Positions 1 through 4,818 of a stretch of 10,314 bases of DNA are shown one piece after another. Positions within the stretch are counted from its first letter, which is position 1. Every line of letters begins with the position of its first letter. The notes below the pieces were generated by a model that was not told the DNA's origin, ran no database searches, and worked only from the letters and a program-made list of their open reading frames with translations. The position numbers and the translations under genes were made by a program. This DNA comes from Minisyncoccota bacterium (GTDB taxonomy: Bacteria; Patescibacteriota; Minisyncoccia; UBA6257; GWB1-50-10): contig JAGUWR010000048.1 of assembly GCA_020062265.1 (NCBI GenBank), positions 1-10,314 of the forward strand, written 5' to 3'.

Positions 1-97
1 GATACTTGCATATTTTGGCAAGGATGGTGTAAAGTTTAGAAGAATATTAAACATTAAATAGTTTTGTGTTTTAGTAAAATTTAGTAGTTCGTATCAT

Positions 98-355
98 ATG
101 CCTAAAACAAAATCCGCCAAAAAAGCATTGCGTCAGAATATCCGTCGAAGAGCACGGAACTTGACGCGCAAGAAAAAAATAAAAGACACTCTTAAAAAAT
201 ACAAACAGCTTATAATCGCCGGCAAGCGCGGCGAAGCTAAATCGTTCTTACCCCAGGTCTATAAAGTTTTGGATAAAATGGCAAAAGTTAATTTTATTAA
301 AGAAGGCAAGGCCAAGCGTTTGAAATCTCGACTCACCAAGCAGTTATTGGAATGA
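98..355 (+). CDS. rpsT: 30S ribosomal protein S20
   Basis: Primary 16S rRNA-binding protein of the small ribosomal subunit, needed for 30S assembly. The 85-residue product is close to the usual 85-90 and has the family signature: a TKSAKKALRQN start followed by a run of arginines and lysines (about residues 5-35), then a helical C-terminal half ending in KEGKAKRLKSRL (about 68-80), matching the HKNKAARRKSRL-type motif of other S20 proteins. The ATG at 98 is the natural start because the conserved MPKTKSAKKA begins there. No clear Shine-Dalgarno precedes it; the 97-nt leader is AT-rich with only a weak possible -10 (TAAAAT, 75-80). Its TGA stop overlaps the ruvA ATG, so the two genes are very likely translationally coupled. 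Confidence 0.96.
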   Translation: MPKTKSAKKALRQNIRRRARNLTRKKKIKDTLKKYKQLIIAGKRGEAKSFLPQVYKVLDKMAKVNFIKEGKAKRLKSRLTKQLLE

Positions 356-936
356 TCTACACTGTTACCGGTAAAATTGTAGAAAGAAACGATAACTACT
401 TGGTGTTAGAAGTGTTTGGTTTTGGTCTTAAGGTATTTGCTAATAACTGTACCCTTGCTAAGCTGTCGCCTCCGCGCACCGAAGTCAAGCTCTTTACCTT
501 TTTCTACGTTCGTGAGGAACAGTTTGAATTGTACGGGTTTTTAAAAGAAGAAGAGTTGCGTCTTTTTGAGATGCTTAATACCGTTGCCGGCATCGGGCCA
601 AAGACCGCCCTTGCCATTCTTGATTCTGATTCGGTCGAGAACGTTATGGCCGCCATCATTGAACGGCGAGCCGAACTTCTTACCAAGACTTCCGGCATTG
701 GTCAGAAGACGGCCGAGCGGATTATTCTCGAACTTCATAACAAGATAAAATTTCCTAAAGCAAAATCATTGACCAAAACAATGGACCTTAACGCCGAGGT
801 TGAAGAAGCGCTTGTCAGTCTTGGTTACCGTCGGAGTGAGATTAGGAAAGCCTTAGAGCGTCTGGGCGGCGGGAGCCGAAAAGTTGAAGAACGTCTTCGA
901 GCCGCTCTCAAAATTTTAAGTAACCGCCCCTTTTAA
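352..936 (+). CDS. ruvA: Holliday junction branch migration protein RuvA
   Basis: RuvA binds four-way DNA junctions as a tetramer and loads the RuvB motor during recombinational repair. The 194-residue product shows all three domains: an OB-fold (about 1-63) with the acidic pin at E55/E56, which lies on the junction centre; two helix-hairpin-helix DNA-binding motifs (VAGIGPKTA at 78-86 and SGIGQKTA at 114-121); and, after a short linker, a C-terminal RuvB-contact domain from about 145 (NAEVEEALVSLGY). Length is near the usual 190-205. The start ATG overlaps the rpsT stop by four bases. RuvB and RuvC are not in this window. Translation ends 20 nt before the next gene. Confidence 0.96.
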   Translation: MIYTVTGKIVERNDNYLVLEVFGFGLKVFANNCTLAKLSPPRTEVKLFTFFYVREEQFELYGFLKEEELRLFEMLNTVAGIGPKTALAILDSDSVENVMAAIIERRAELLTKTSGIGQKTAERIILELHNKIKFPKAKSLTKTMDLNAEVEEALVSLGYRRSEIRKALERLGGGSRKVEERLRAALKILSNRPF

Positions 937-956
937 ACTTTTGAACTATTATTTCT

Positions 957-2273
957 ATGCTTGAAAAGATTCTTAGATTTCTGGAGAGATATGTGGTTCC
1001 TAAATTTCTGTATCGTTTAGGTCAACCAATTTATCACTTCCTGCTCGCTTTTTTAGGTGATGTTATCTACCGGTTTCCATCAAAGGGATTAATAGTCATC
1101 GGGGTTACGGGGACGAAAGGAAAATCAACCGTCCTTGAAATTATGAAAGCCATTCTTGAGAGAGCCGGAGAAAAAACAGCGCTTTTTTCTTCGGTTCGGC
1201 GGAAGATAGGTGATAAGAGCGAACCGAATCTTTACGACAACACGATGCCCGGTCGATTTACTCTCCAGTGTTTTTTTGCCGAAGCCAAAAAAGCGGGTTG
1301 CAAATACGTTTTAATCGAAGTGACTTCCGAAGGCGTTGTCAAACACCGTCACCGATTCATCCGGTGGGACGGCGCGATGTTTCTTAATTTAATGCCCGAA
1401 CATATAGAGGCCCACGGTTCTTTTGAAAAATACCGGGAGGCAAAACTCGATTTTTTCCGTTATGCGGTTCGTTCTCCAAAATCCAAAATTCTTTTTTTTA
1501 TTAACCGCGCCGACCCCAATGTTTCTTATTTTGAGAAAGTTGCCAAAGAATCTCGCTGCGGTCTCATTATGTTTTTTAGCGCCGAGGAATTTAAGAAAAG
1601 CGACACCCACGATCGTCTTAAAAACGAATGGCTGAAAACTGATTTTAATCTTGAAAATACTGCCGCCGCCGTTGCTTTCGGCCGTTCCCAAGGTATAAGT
1701 GAATCAGTTATTGGAAAAGCTTTGGAAGATTTTAAAGGCCTGCCCGGTCGTTTTGAATTTGCCCAAAAAGAGCCGTTTGCTGTTGTTGTTGATTATGCCC
1801 ATACGCCCGATTCTTTGGAAAAAGTTTATAAAAATTTAAATAACATCGGCTATCAAAATTTAATTTGCGTTTTTGGCTCTGCCGGCGGCGGCCGAGACAG
1901 ATGGAAGCGGCCGGCAATGGGTAAAATTGCCGCTCAATATTGCAAGGAGATTATTTTGACCAACGAAGACCCATATGATGAAAACCCAAGCCAGATTTTA
2001 GATGAAATCGAAAAAGGCATCAGTACCCGCCTGCCATCGGCTTTGTCTCAGGTAAATGGCGGGCAGGCGAATCAGTTTATTCAGCATAAATCAGCGTCTA
2101 AAATTTTAGATAGGAAAGAAGCCATTAAAAAGGCAATTTCTTTGGCTAGAGGAGGAGATGTCGTAATTATGACCGGCAAGGGCAGCGAACACTGGATTCA
2201 TCTAGAAAAAGGAAAGAGAATATCTTGGAATGAGCGTGAAACAGTTGAAGAAATTTTGAAAAATAAAGCATAG
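957..2273 (+). CDS. MurE-like Mur ligase lacking N-terminal domain 1
   Basis: ATP-dependent amide-bond ligase of the Mur family, most like MurE, which adds the third amino acid to UDP-MurNAc-L-Ala-D-Glu in the cytoplasm. Visible motifs: P-loop GVTGTKGKST (49-58); LNLMPEHIEAHGSFEKYREAK (split here: LNLMPEHIEAHG, then SFEKYREAK, 143-163) with K163 at the position of the carbamylated lysine; DYAHTPDSLE (279-288); GSAGGGRDRWKRPAMG (307-322); TNEDPYDENP (335-344); GKGSEHW (407-413). The specificity motif reads EDPY rather than the DNPR typical of meso-diaminopimelate enzymes, so the amino acid added is not predictable. Only about 47 residues precede the P-loop, against roughly 100 in E. coli MurE, and they are partly hydrophobic (FLYRLGQPIYHFLLAFLG, 17-34); the uridine-substrate domain is missing. 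A palindromic repeat encodes residues 357-371. No Shine-Dalgarno is visible before 957. Confidence 0.88.
   Translation: MLEKILRFLERYVVPKFLYRLGQPIYHFLLAFLGDVIYRFPSKGLIVIGVTGTKGKSTVLEIMKAILERAGEKTALFSSVRRKIGDKSEPNLYDNTMPGRFTLQCFFAEAKKAGCKYVLIEVTSEGVVKHRHRFIRWDGAMFLNLMPEHIEAHGSFEKYREAKLDFFRYAVRSPKSKILFFINRADPNVSYFEKVAKESRCGLIMFFSAEEFKKSDTHDRLKNEWLKTDFNLENTAAAVAFGRSQGISESVIGKALEDFKGLPGRFEFAQKEPFAVVVDYAHTPDSLEKVYKNLNNIGYQNLICVFGSAGGGRDRWKRPAMGKIAAQYCKEIILTNEDPYDENPSQILDEIEKGISTRLPSALSQVNGGQANQFIQHKSASKILDRKEAIKKAISLARGGDVVIMTGKGSEHWIHLEKGKRISWNERETVEEILKNKA
2025..2069. repeat. In-frame palindromic repeat inside the Mur ligase gene
   Basis: Arms CGCCTGCC (2028-2035) and GGCAGGCG (2062-2069) are perfect 8-bp inverted repeats; a second pairing (2026-2037 with 2056-2067) covers 12 positions with one wobble and one mismatch. 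The 45-nt segment encodes TRLPSALSQVNGGQA, a polar stretch between the TNEDPYDENP motif and the C-terminal helix, where I expect no conserved residues. The CGCCTGCC...GGCAGGCG sequence resembles a repeat I recall as common in Parcubacteria genomes; that recollection has not been checked. Confidence 0.7.
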
Positions 2274-2288
2274 CAAAATCACTCTTTT

Positions 2289-2360
2289 GTCATTGCGAGG
2301 AGCCGCCCGGCGGCGAAGCAATCCTTAAGAGATTGCTGTGGGCTTCACCCTCGCAATGAC
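2289..2360. repeat. Intergenic palindromic repeat (GTCATTGCGAGG type)
   Basis: GTCATTGCGAGG (2289-2300) is the perfect reverse complement of CCTCGCAATGAC (2349-2360). Inside lie GGCGAAGCAATCC and AGATTGCT, whose AGCAATC/GATTGCT parts also pair, giving a two-level stem. This 72-nt form (TCATTGCGAGGAGC... GCGAAGCAATC... CTCGCAATGAC) is a widespread bacterial dispersed palindrome. It fills most of the gap between the Mur ligase stop and archease. It could act as an mRNA stabiliser or a weak terminator, but no T-tract follows. Confidence 0.85.
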
Positions 2361-2393
2361 GACCACATATTGGGAATATACATATTGCATACA

Positions 2394-2894
2394 ATGAAAC
2401 CTTTCAAAATTTTAAGTCATATTGCGGATTTACGGCTTCAAGTTTTTGGTCATAATTACGAAGAGCTTTTTCAGAATGCGGTTTTCGGTTTGAACTCAAT
2501 TTTGTTTAAAGATTTTGAAAGGTTGAAGAAAAAACCGCCGGCCGGTTTTGAAAAAATTAAAGTTGAGGGACCGGACATTAACGCGCTTTTAGTTAATTTT
2601 CTTAATGAGGTCTTAACCCAAAGCCAAATTAACAGAAAAATTTACAATCGCGTTAAATTTTTGCGGCTTAGTGAAAAATCGCTTGAAACCCATATTTTCG
2701 GCATTCCGGTAGACCATTTTGATGAAGATGTAAAAGCTGTCACTTATCACGAAGTCAAAATTCACCCCGTTAGAAGCCGCCTCTCCGAACCCAATATCGG
2801 AGCGGCTACGGCCGCTTCGGGGCGACCCACTTCTAACGGGGTAAAGCATAATAAACGCGGTATTTTTGAGGTTGTGCTAGTGCTTGACATTTAA
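2394..2894 (+). CDS. Archease, RtcB cofactor, with in-frame repeat insertion
   Basis: Archease promotes guanylylation and multiple turnover of the RNA ligase RtcB. The 166-residue product begins MKPFKILSHIADLRLQVFG, matching the family start with its H-x-A-D metal-site motif (H9-D12), continues with ELFQNAVFGL (25-34), and has KAVTYHEVKI (114-123) followed by the C-terminal strand FEVVLVLDI ending in the conserved aspartate D165. I choose ATG 2394 over an upstream in-frame TTG at 2370 because homology starts there. Without residues 124-150 the length is about 139, the normal archease size; those residues are encoded by a palindromic element in the loop between the last two strands. rtcB lies 490 nt downstream, beyond a terminator and new promoters, so the two are neighbours but probably not one transcript. 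Confidence 0.9.
   Translation: MKPFKILSHIADLRLQVFGHNYEELFQNAVFGLNSILFKDFERLKKKPPAGFEKIKVEGPDINALLVNFLNEVLTQSQINRKIYNRVKFLRLSEKSLETHIFGIPVDHFDEDVKAVTYHEVKIHPVRSRLSEPNIGAATAASGRPTSNGVKHNKRGIFEVVLVLDI
2764..2842. repeat. In-frame palindromic element inside the archease gene
   Basis: ACCCCGTTAGAAG (2764-2776) and CTTCTAACGGGGT (2830-2842) are perfect 13-bp inverted repeats enclosing 53 nt that contain further pairing (CTCCGA with TCGGAG around 2781-2802). The block is translated without stops as HPVRSRLSEP NIGAATAASG RPTSNGV (residues 124-150). The flanking protein sequence joins into a normal archease, which marks the block as an insertion. The left and right arms read as HPVRS and PTSNGV. Confidence 0.85.
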
Positions 2895-2916
2895 TGGTCA
2901 CTTTGATTTAGTTCGT

Positions 2917-2951
2917 CCCCCGTACGATTTTTGTGCGGAGGATTTTTGTTT
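2917..2951 (+). terminator. Probable intrinsic terminator after archease
   Basis: Arms CCCCCGTAC (2917-2925) and GTGCGGAGG (2933-2941) form a 9-position stem with one wobble and one C-A mismatch, a 7-nt loop, and a following ATTTTTGTTT tract. It lies 23 nt after the archease stop. The imperfect stem and broken T-run keep confidence moderate. Confidence 0.5.
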
Positions 2952-2962
2952 GTCTGTAAATG

Positions 2963-2971
2963 TGATATTCT
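2963..2971 (+). promoter_or_regulatory. Extended -10 promoter candidate (TGATATTCT)
   Basis: TGA followed by TATTCT gives an extended -10 element; the best -35 at 17 nt spacing is only TTTTTG (2943-2948). A start site would fall near 2978. It sits between two terminator-like hairpins and would drive the small unit ending at 3111. Confidence 0.4.
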
Positions 2972-2977
2972 AGAAAA

Positions 2978-3111
2978 TAGATAGTAGATTAGTATGCCCA
3001 CGGTCACGGCTTTGGGCGATCGAACTCCAGGATTCTTTAACCCAAAAATAAAGACGGCAATTTCTATGTCCGTTACCCCATTTCTCCCTCGTCCTATACC
3101 GAGGGAGTTTT
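2978..3111 (+). other. Possible small RNA or short-ORF transcription unit
   Basis: The 316-nt gap between archease and the AbrB-like gene has no recognisable gene, but holds a unit bounded by the extended -10 at 2963-2971 and a clean hairpin plus TTTT at 3084-3111. Inside it a 41-codon ORF opens at ATG 2994 (MPTVTALGDRTPGFF...) and stops at 3119. I recognise no family. The ORF runs through the terminator hairpin, which argues that either the RNA or the peptide is the product but not comfortably both. No Shine-Dalgarno precedes the ATG. A small regulatory RNA is as likely as a peptide; neither is proven. Confidence 0.25.
3084..3111 (+). terminator. Intrinsic terminator in the archease-rtcB gap
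   Basis: Perfect 8-bp stem CTCCCTCG (3084-3091) with CGAGGGAG (3100-3107), 8-nt loop, followed by TTTT then GCTTAT. It separates whatever is transcribed from the 2963 promoter from the AbrB-rtcB unit. Confidence 0.6.
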
Positions 3112-3146
3112 GCTTATAGAGATATATTTTGGCCGCTTCATGAGGT

Positions 3147-3194
3147 ATAAAATAAAGTTGCCCTAGGTTTAATCCTAGGGCAACTTTATTTTAT
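3147..3194. repeat. 21-bp perfect inverted repeat upstream of the AbrB-like gene
   Basis: Bases 3147-3167 and 3174-3194 are perfectly complementary (centre CCTAGG-TTTAAT-CCTAGG, flanked by GTTGC/GCAAC and AT-rich ends AAATAAA/TTTATTT). Loop is 6 nt. The A-rich left and T-rich right ends make it look like a bidirectional terminator. It ends 4 nt before the -10 box of the next promoter, so it occupies the position of the -35 and could equally be an operator. Confidence 0.85.
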
Positions 3195-3195
3195 G

Positions 3196-3204
3196 TGGTA
3201 TAAT
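3196..3204 (+). promoter_or_regulatory. Consensus extended -10 promoter of abrB-like/rtcB (TGGTATAAT)
   Basis: TGG plus a perfect TATAAT at 3199-3204. The ATG of the AbrB-like gene starts at 3211, 6 nt after the box, where transcription would start, so the mRNA is predicted to be leaderless or nearly so. No consensus -35 is present; the region at that spacing lies inside the inverted repeat. Confidence 0.65.
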
Positions 3205-3210
3205 ATAAGG

Positions 3211-3390
3211 ATGGCGAGGAGAGCGGTTAATGATGAGAATATAAGAAAGATTCAAAAGTCAAAGCGGAGTTATTATGTGACCTTACCGATTGAGTATGTG
3301 AGAAAACTCGGCTGGCGGGAACAGCAGAAAGTGGTGGTTCATAAGCCTGGTAAACGTTTGATGATTGAAGATTTTAAGGAAAATGATTGA
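3211..3390 (+). CDS. Small AbrB/SpoVT/MazE-type DNA-binding protein
   Basis: A 59-residue protein resembling swapped-hairpin AbrB-family domains: IRKIQKSKRSYYVTLPIEYV (11-30) has the pattern seen in these proteins (basic strand, S-Y-x-V-T-L-P, then an alpha-turn), followed by RKLGWREQQKVVVHKPGKRL (31-50). Such domains dimerise to bind DNA as transition-state regulators or antitoxins. No toxin gene is adjacent; instead the gene overlaps rtcB by 8 bases, so a regulatory role for the RNA-ligase operon is inferred. ATG 3211 is preferred over in-frame ATG 3193, because the earlier start would put the -10 box inside the coding region. There is a perfect inverted repeat just upstream that could be its operator. 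Confidence 0.75.
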   Translation: MARRAVNDENIRKIQKSKRSYYVTLPIEYVRKLGWREQQKVVVHKPGKRLMIEDFKEND

Positions 3391-4804
3391 GAAAAAAGAC
3401 CTTAAAAAAATCTCGGATTATATTTGGGAAATTCCGCAAGACTGCCGAACGGATTCCTTCGACAGGATCGGAATAAAGATGCGGGTGCCGGGGCGGATTT
3501 TCGCCAACGAAAAAATTTTGGAGGATGTGCTGAAAGACCAGTCGCTCGAACAAGTGATAAACGTGGCAACACTGCCCGGCATCCAAAAATACTCGATAGC
3601 GATGCCCGACATCCACGAAGGTTACGGATTTCCCGTGGGCGGCGTGGCGGCGATGGATACGGAAACTGGCGTCATTTCGCCTGGCGGAATCGGTTTTGAC
3701 ATCAACTGCGGCGTAAGGGTTTTGAAGTCTGGCAAAACCTACGATGAAATTCGGGATAAAATTCCTGATTTAGCAACGGCAATTTATAAGGAAGTTCCTT
3801 CTGGCGTGGGTCGCGGCGGTCGATTGAATTTAGTGAATAAAGAGTTAAATGAGGTATTAGAAAAAGGTGTTGAGAGAATGGTTAAGGCCGGTTATACCAC
3901 TGAAGAGGATATGAAAAATTGCGAGTCAGATGGTTGGCTTCCTGAAGCCAATTCGGAGTTAGTGTCCAAACACGCTAAGGATCGCGGCCGGGACCAGCTC
4001 GGTACTATCGGCGGCGGCAACCACTTTATTGAAATTCAACGAGTAGATAAGGTTTTTGCCCCTAAAGCCGCTGCGCGGCTCGGGCTGTATGAAAATCAAA
4101 TTTGTATTATGATTCATTGCGGTTCGCGCGGCTTGGGTCATCAGGTGGCGACTGATTACATTCAAATTATGCTTAATGTGTTTCCAAAATACGGCATTAA
4201 ATTAGTTGACAATCAGCTTGCCTGCGCGCCCTTCAGTTCGCCTGAAGGCAAGGATTACTTCGCGGCAATGGCGGCTGCGGCAAACTTTGCTTGGGCAAAC
4301 CGCCAAATGATTACTTGGGAAGTGCGTCAAGCCTGGGCCAAAATTTTCGGAAGTTTAACTTCCGAAAATTTGAAGCTAATCTATGATGTGACGCACAATA
4401 TTGCGAAGATTGAAGAGTACAATGGTAAAAAAGTAATTGTTCACAGGAAAGGAGCGACGCGAGCTTTTTCTAACCAGCCGGTTCTTATTCCTGGTTCAAT
4501 GGGCACGGCTTCTTATATACTTTTGGGCGCCGAAAAATCTTTGGAAGAAAGTTTTGGTTCAAGCTGTCACGGCTCAGGCCGGACAATGTCCAGAACTAAA
4601 GCTAAAAAAATTGTTCGTGGCCCCAAATTAAAAGAAGAATTAGAAGCAAAGGGAATCAGCGTCCGGACCGGCTCAATATCCGGTTTAGCTGAAGAAGCGC
4701 CGGTTGCTTATAAAGACGTAGAAGAGGTAGTTGACGTGGTTCATAAAGTCGGTATTGCTCGCAAGGTAGTTCGCCTTTGCCCAGTTGGAGTAATAAAAGG
4801 ATAG
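3383..4804 (+). CDS. rtcB: RNA-splicing ligase RtcB
   Basis: GTP- and metal-dependent ligase joining 2',3'-cyclic phosphate (or 3'-phosphate) to 5'-OH RNA ends, in tRNA splicing or RNA repair. From ATG 3383 it is 473 residues, the usual size. All catalytic residues appear present: FDINCG with D106 and C109; GGGNHFIEI with N213, H214 and E217; HCGSRGLGHQ with H245; DVTHN with H338; and CHGSG with H396, the expected guanylylated histidine. ATG 3383 is chosen because AAGGA lies just upstream and the family N-terminus follows; a TTG at 3365 is in frame but unlikely. It overlaps the AbrB-like gene, suggesting coupled translation. Residues 24-31 (DSFDRIGI), ahead of the conserved MRVPGRI, come from a small palindromic insertion. 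Its activator archease lies upstream. Confidence 0.96.
   Translation: MIEKKDLKKISDYIWEIPQDCRTDSFDRIGIKMRVPGRIFANEKILEDVLKDQSLEQVINVATLPGIQKYSIAMPDIHEGYGFPVGGVAAMDTETGVISPGGIGFDINCGVRVLKSGKTYDEIRDKIPDLATAIYKEVPSGVGRGGRLNLVNKELNEVLEKGVERMVKAGYTTEEDMKNCESDGWLPEANSELVSKHAKDRGRDQLGTIGGGNHFIEIQRVDKVFAPKAAARLGLYENQICIMIHCGSRGLGHQVATDYIQIMLNVFPKYGIKLVDNQLACAPFSSPEGKDYFAAMAAAANFAWANRQMITWEVRQAWAKIFGSLTSENLKLIYDVTHNIAKIEEYNGKKVIVHRKGATRAFSNQPVLIPGSMGTASYILLGAEKSLEESFGSSCHGSGRTMSRTKAKKIVRGPKLKEELEAKGISVRTGSISGLAEEAPVAYKDVEEVVDVVHKVGIARKVVRLCPVGVIKG
3453..3474. repeat. Short palindromic insertion in rtcB (CCTTCGACAGG type)
   Basis: ATTCC (3453-3457) and GGAAT (3470-3474) flank TTCGACAGGATC. The core CCTTCGACAGGATCGG is close to the widespread dispersed repeat CCTTCGACARGCTCAGG, whose other orientation occurs at 5304-5321. 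It encodes DSFDRIGI just before MRVPG, where RtcB proteins usually have a shorter linker. Confidence 0.55.
4341..4371. repeat. Perfect 31-nt palindrome within rtcB
   Basis: AAATTTTCGGAAGTT (4341-4355) and AACTTCCGAAAATTT (4357-4371) are perfect 15-bp arms around a single T. It encodes KIFGSLTSENLK, in a variable region just before the conserved YDVTHN metal-site motif. Protein length here looks normal, so it is not an obvious insertion; a compact repeat may have replaced native sequence. Confidence 0.8.
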
Positions 4805-4806
4805 GT

Positions 4807-4812
4807 TACAAT
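4807..4812 (+). promoter_or_regulatory. Possible -10 box before the beta-CASP nuclease (TACAAT)
   Basis: TACAAT lies 6 nt before ATG 4819 and 2 nt after the rtcB stop, the same geometry as the stronger box at 3199-3204. No TG extension or good -35 is seen, so the gene may simply be co-transcribed with rtcB. Confidence 0.3.
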
Positions 4813-4818
4813 AAAGTG

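Noticed and set aside
1-97. Clear promoter for rpsT
   Set aside because: Only weak AT-rich candidates such as TAAAAT at 75-80 without a matching -35; not strong enough to list.
2289-2360. Rho-independent terminator between the Mur ligase and archease
   Set aside because: The long arms form a stem but no T-tract follows; the sequence matches a dispersed palindrome instead.
2370-2393. TTG start for archease adding eight residues (MGIYILHT)
   Set aside because: Archease homology begins at MKPFKIL (ATG 2394); the extension is not family-like.
4229-4249. Inverted repeat CCTTCAG/CTGAAGG in rtcB as another inserted element
   Set aside because: It encodes APFSSPEGKDYF, which matches the conserved RtcB sequence, so the pairing arises from native codons.
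4777-4818. TTG start for the beta-CASP nuclease overlapping rtcB
   Set aside because: The conserved N-terminal strand starts at MKLTFCGGA, and the extra residues have no family match.
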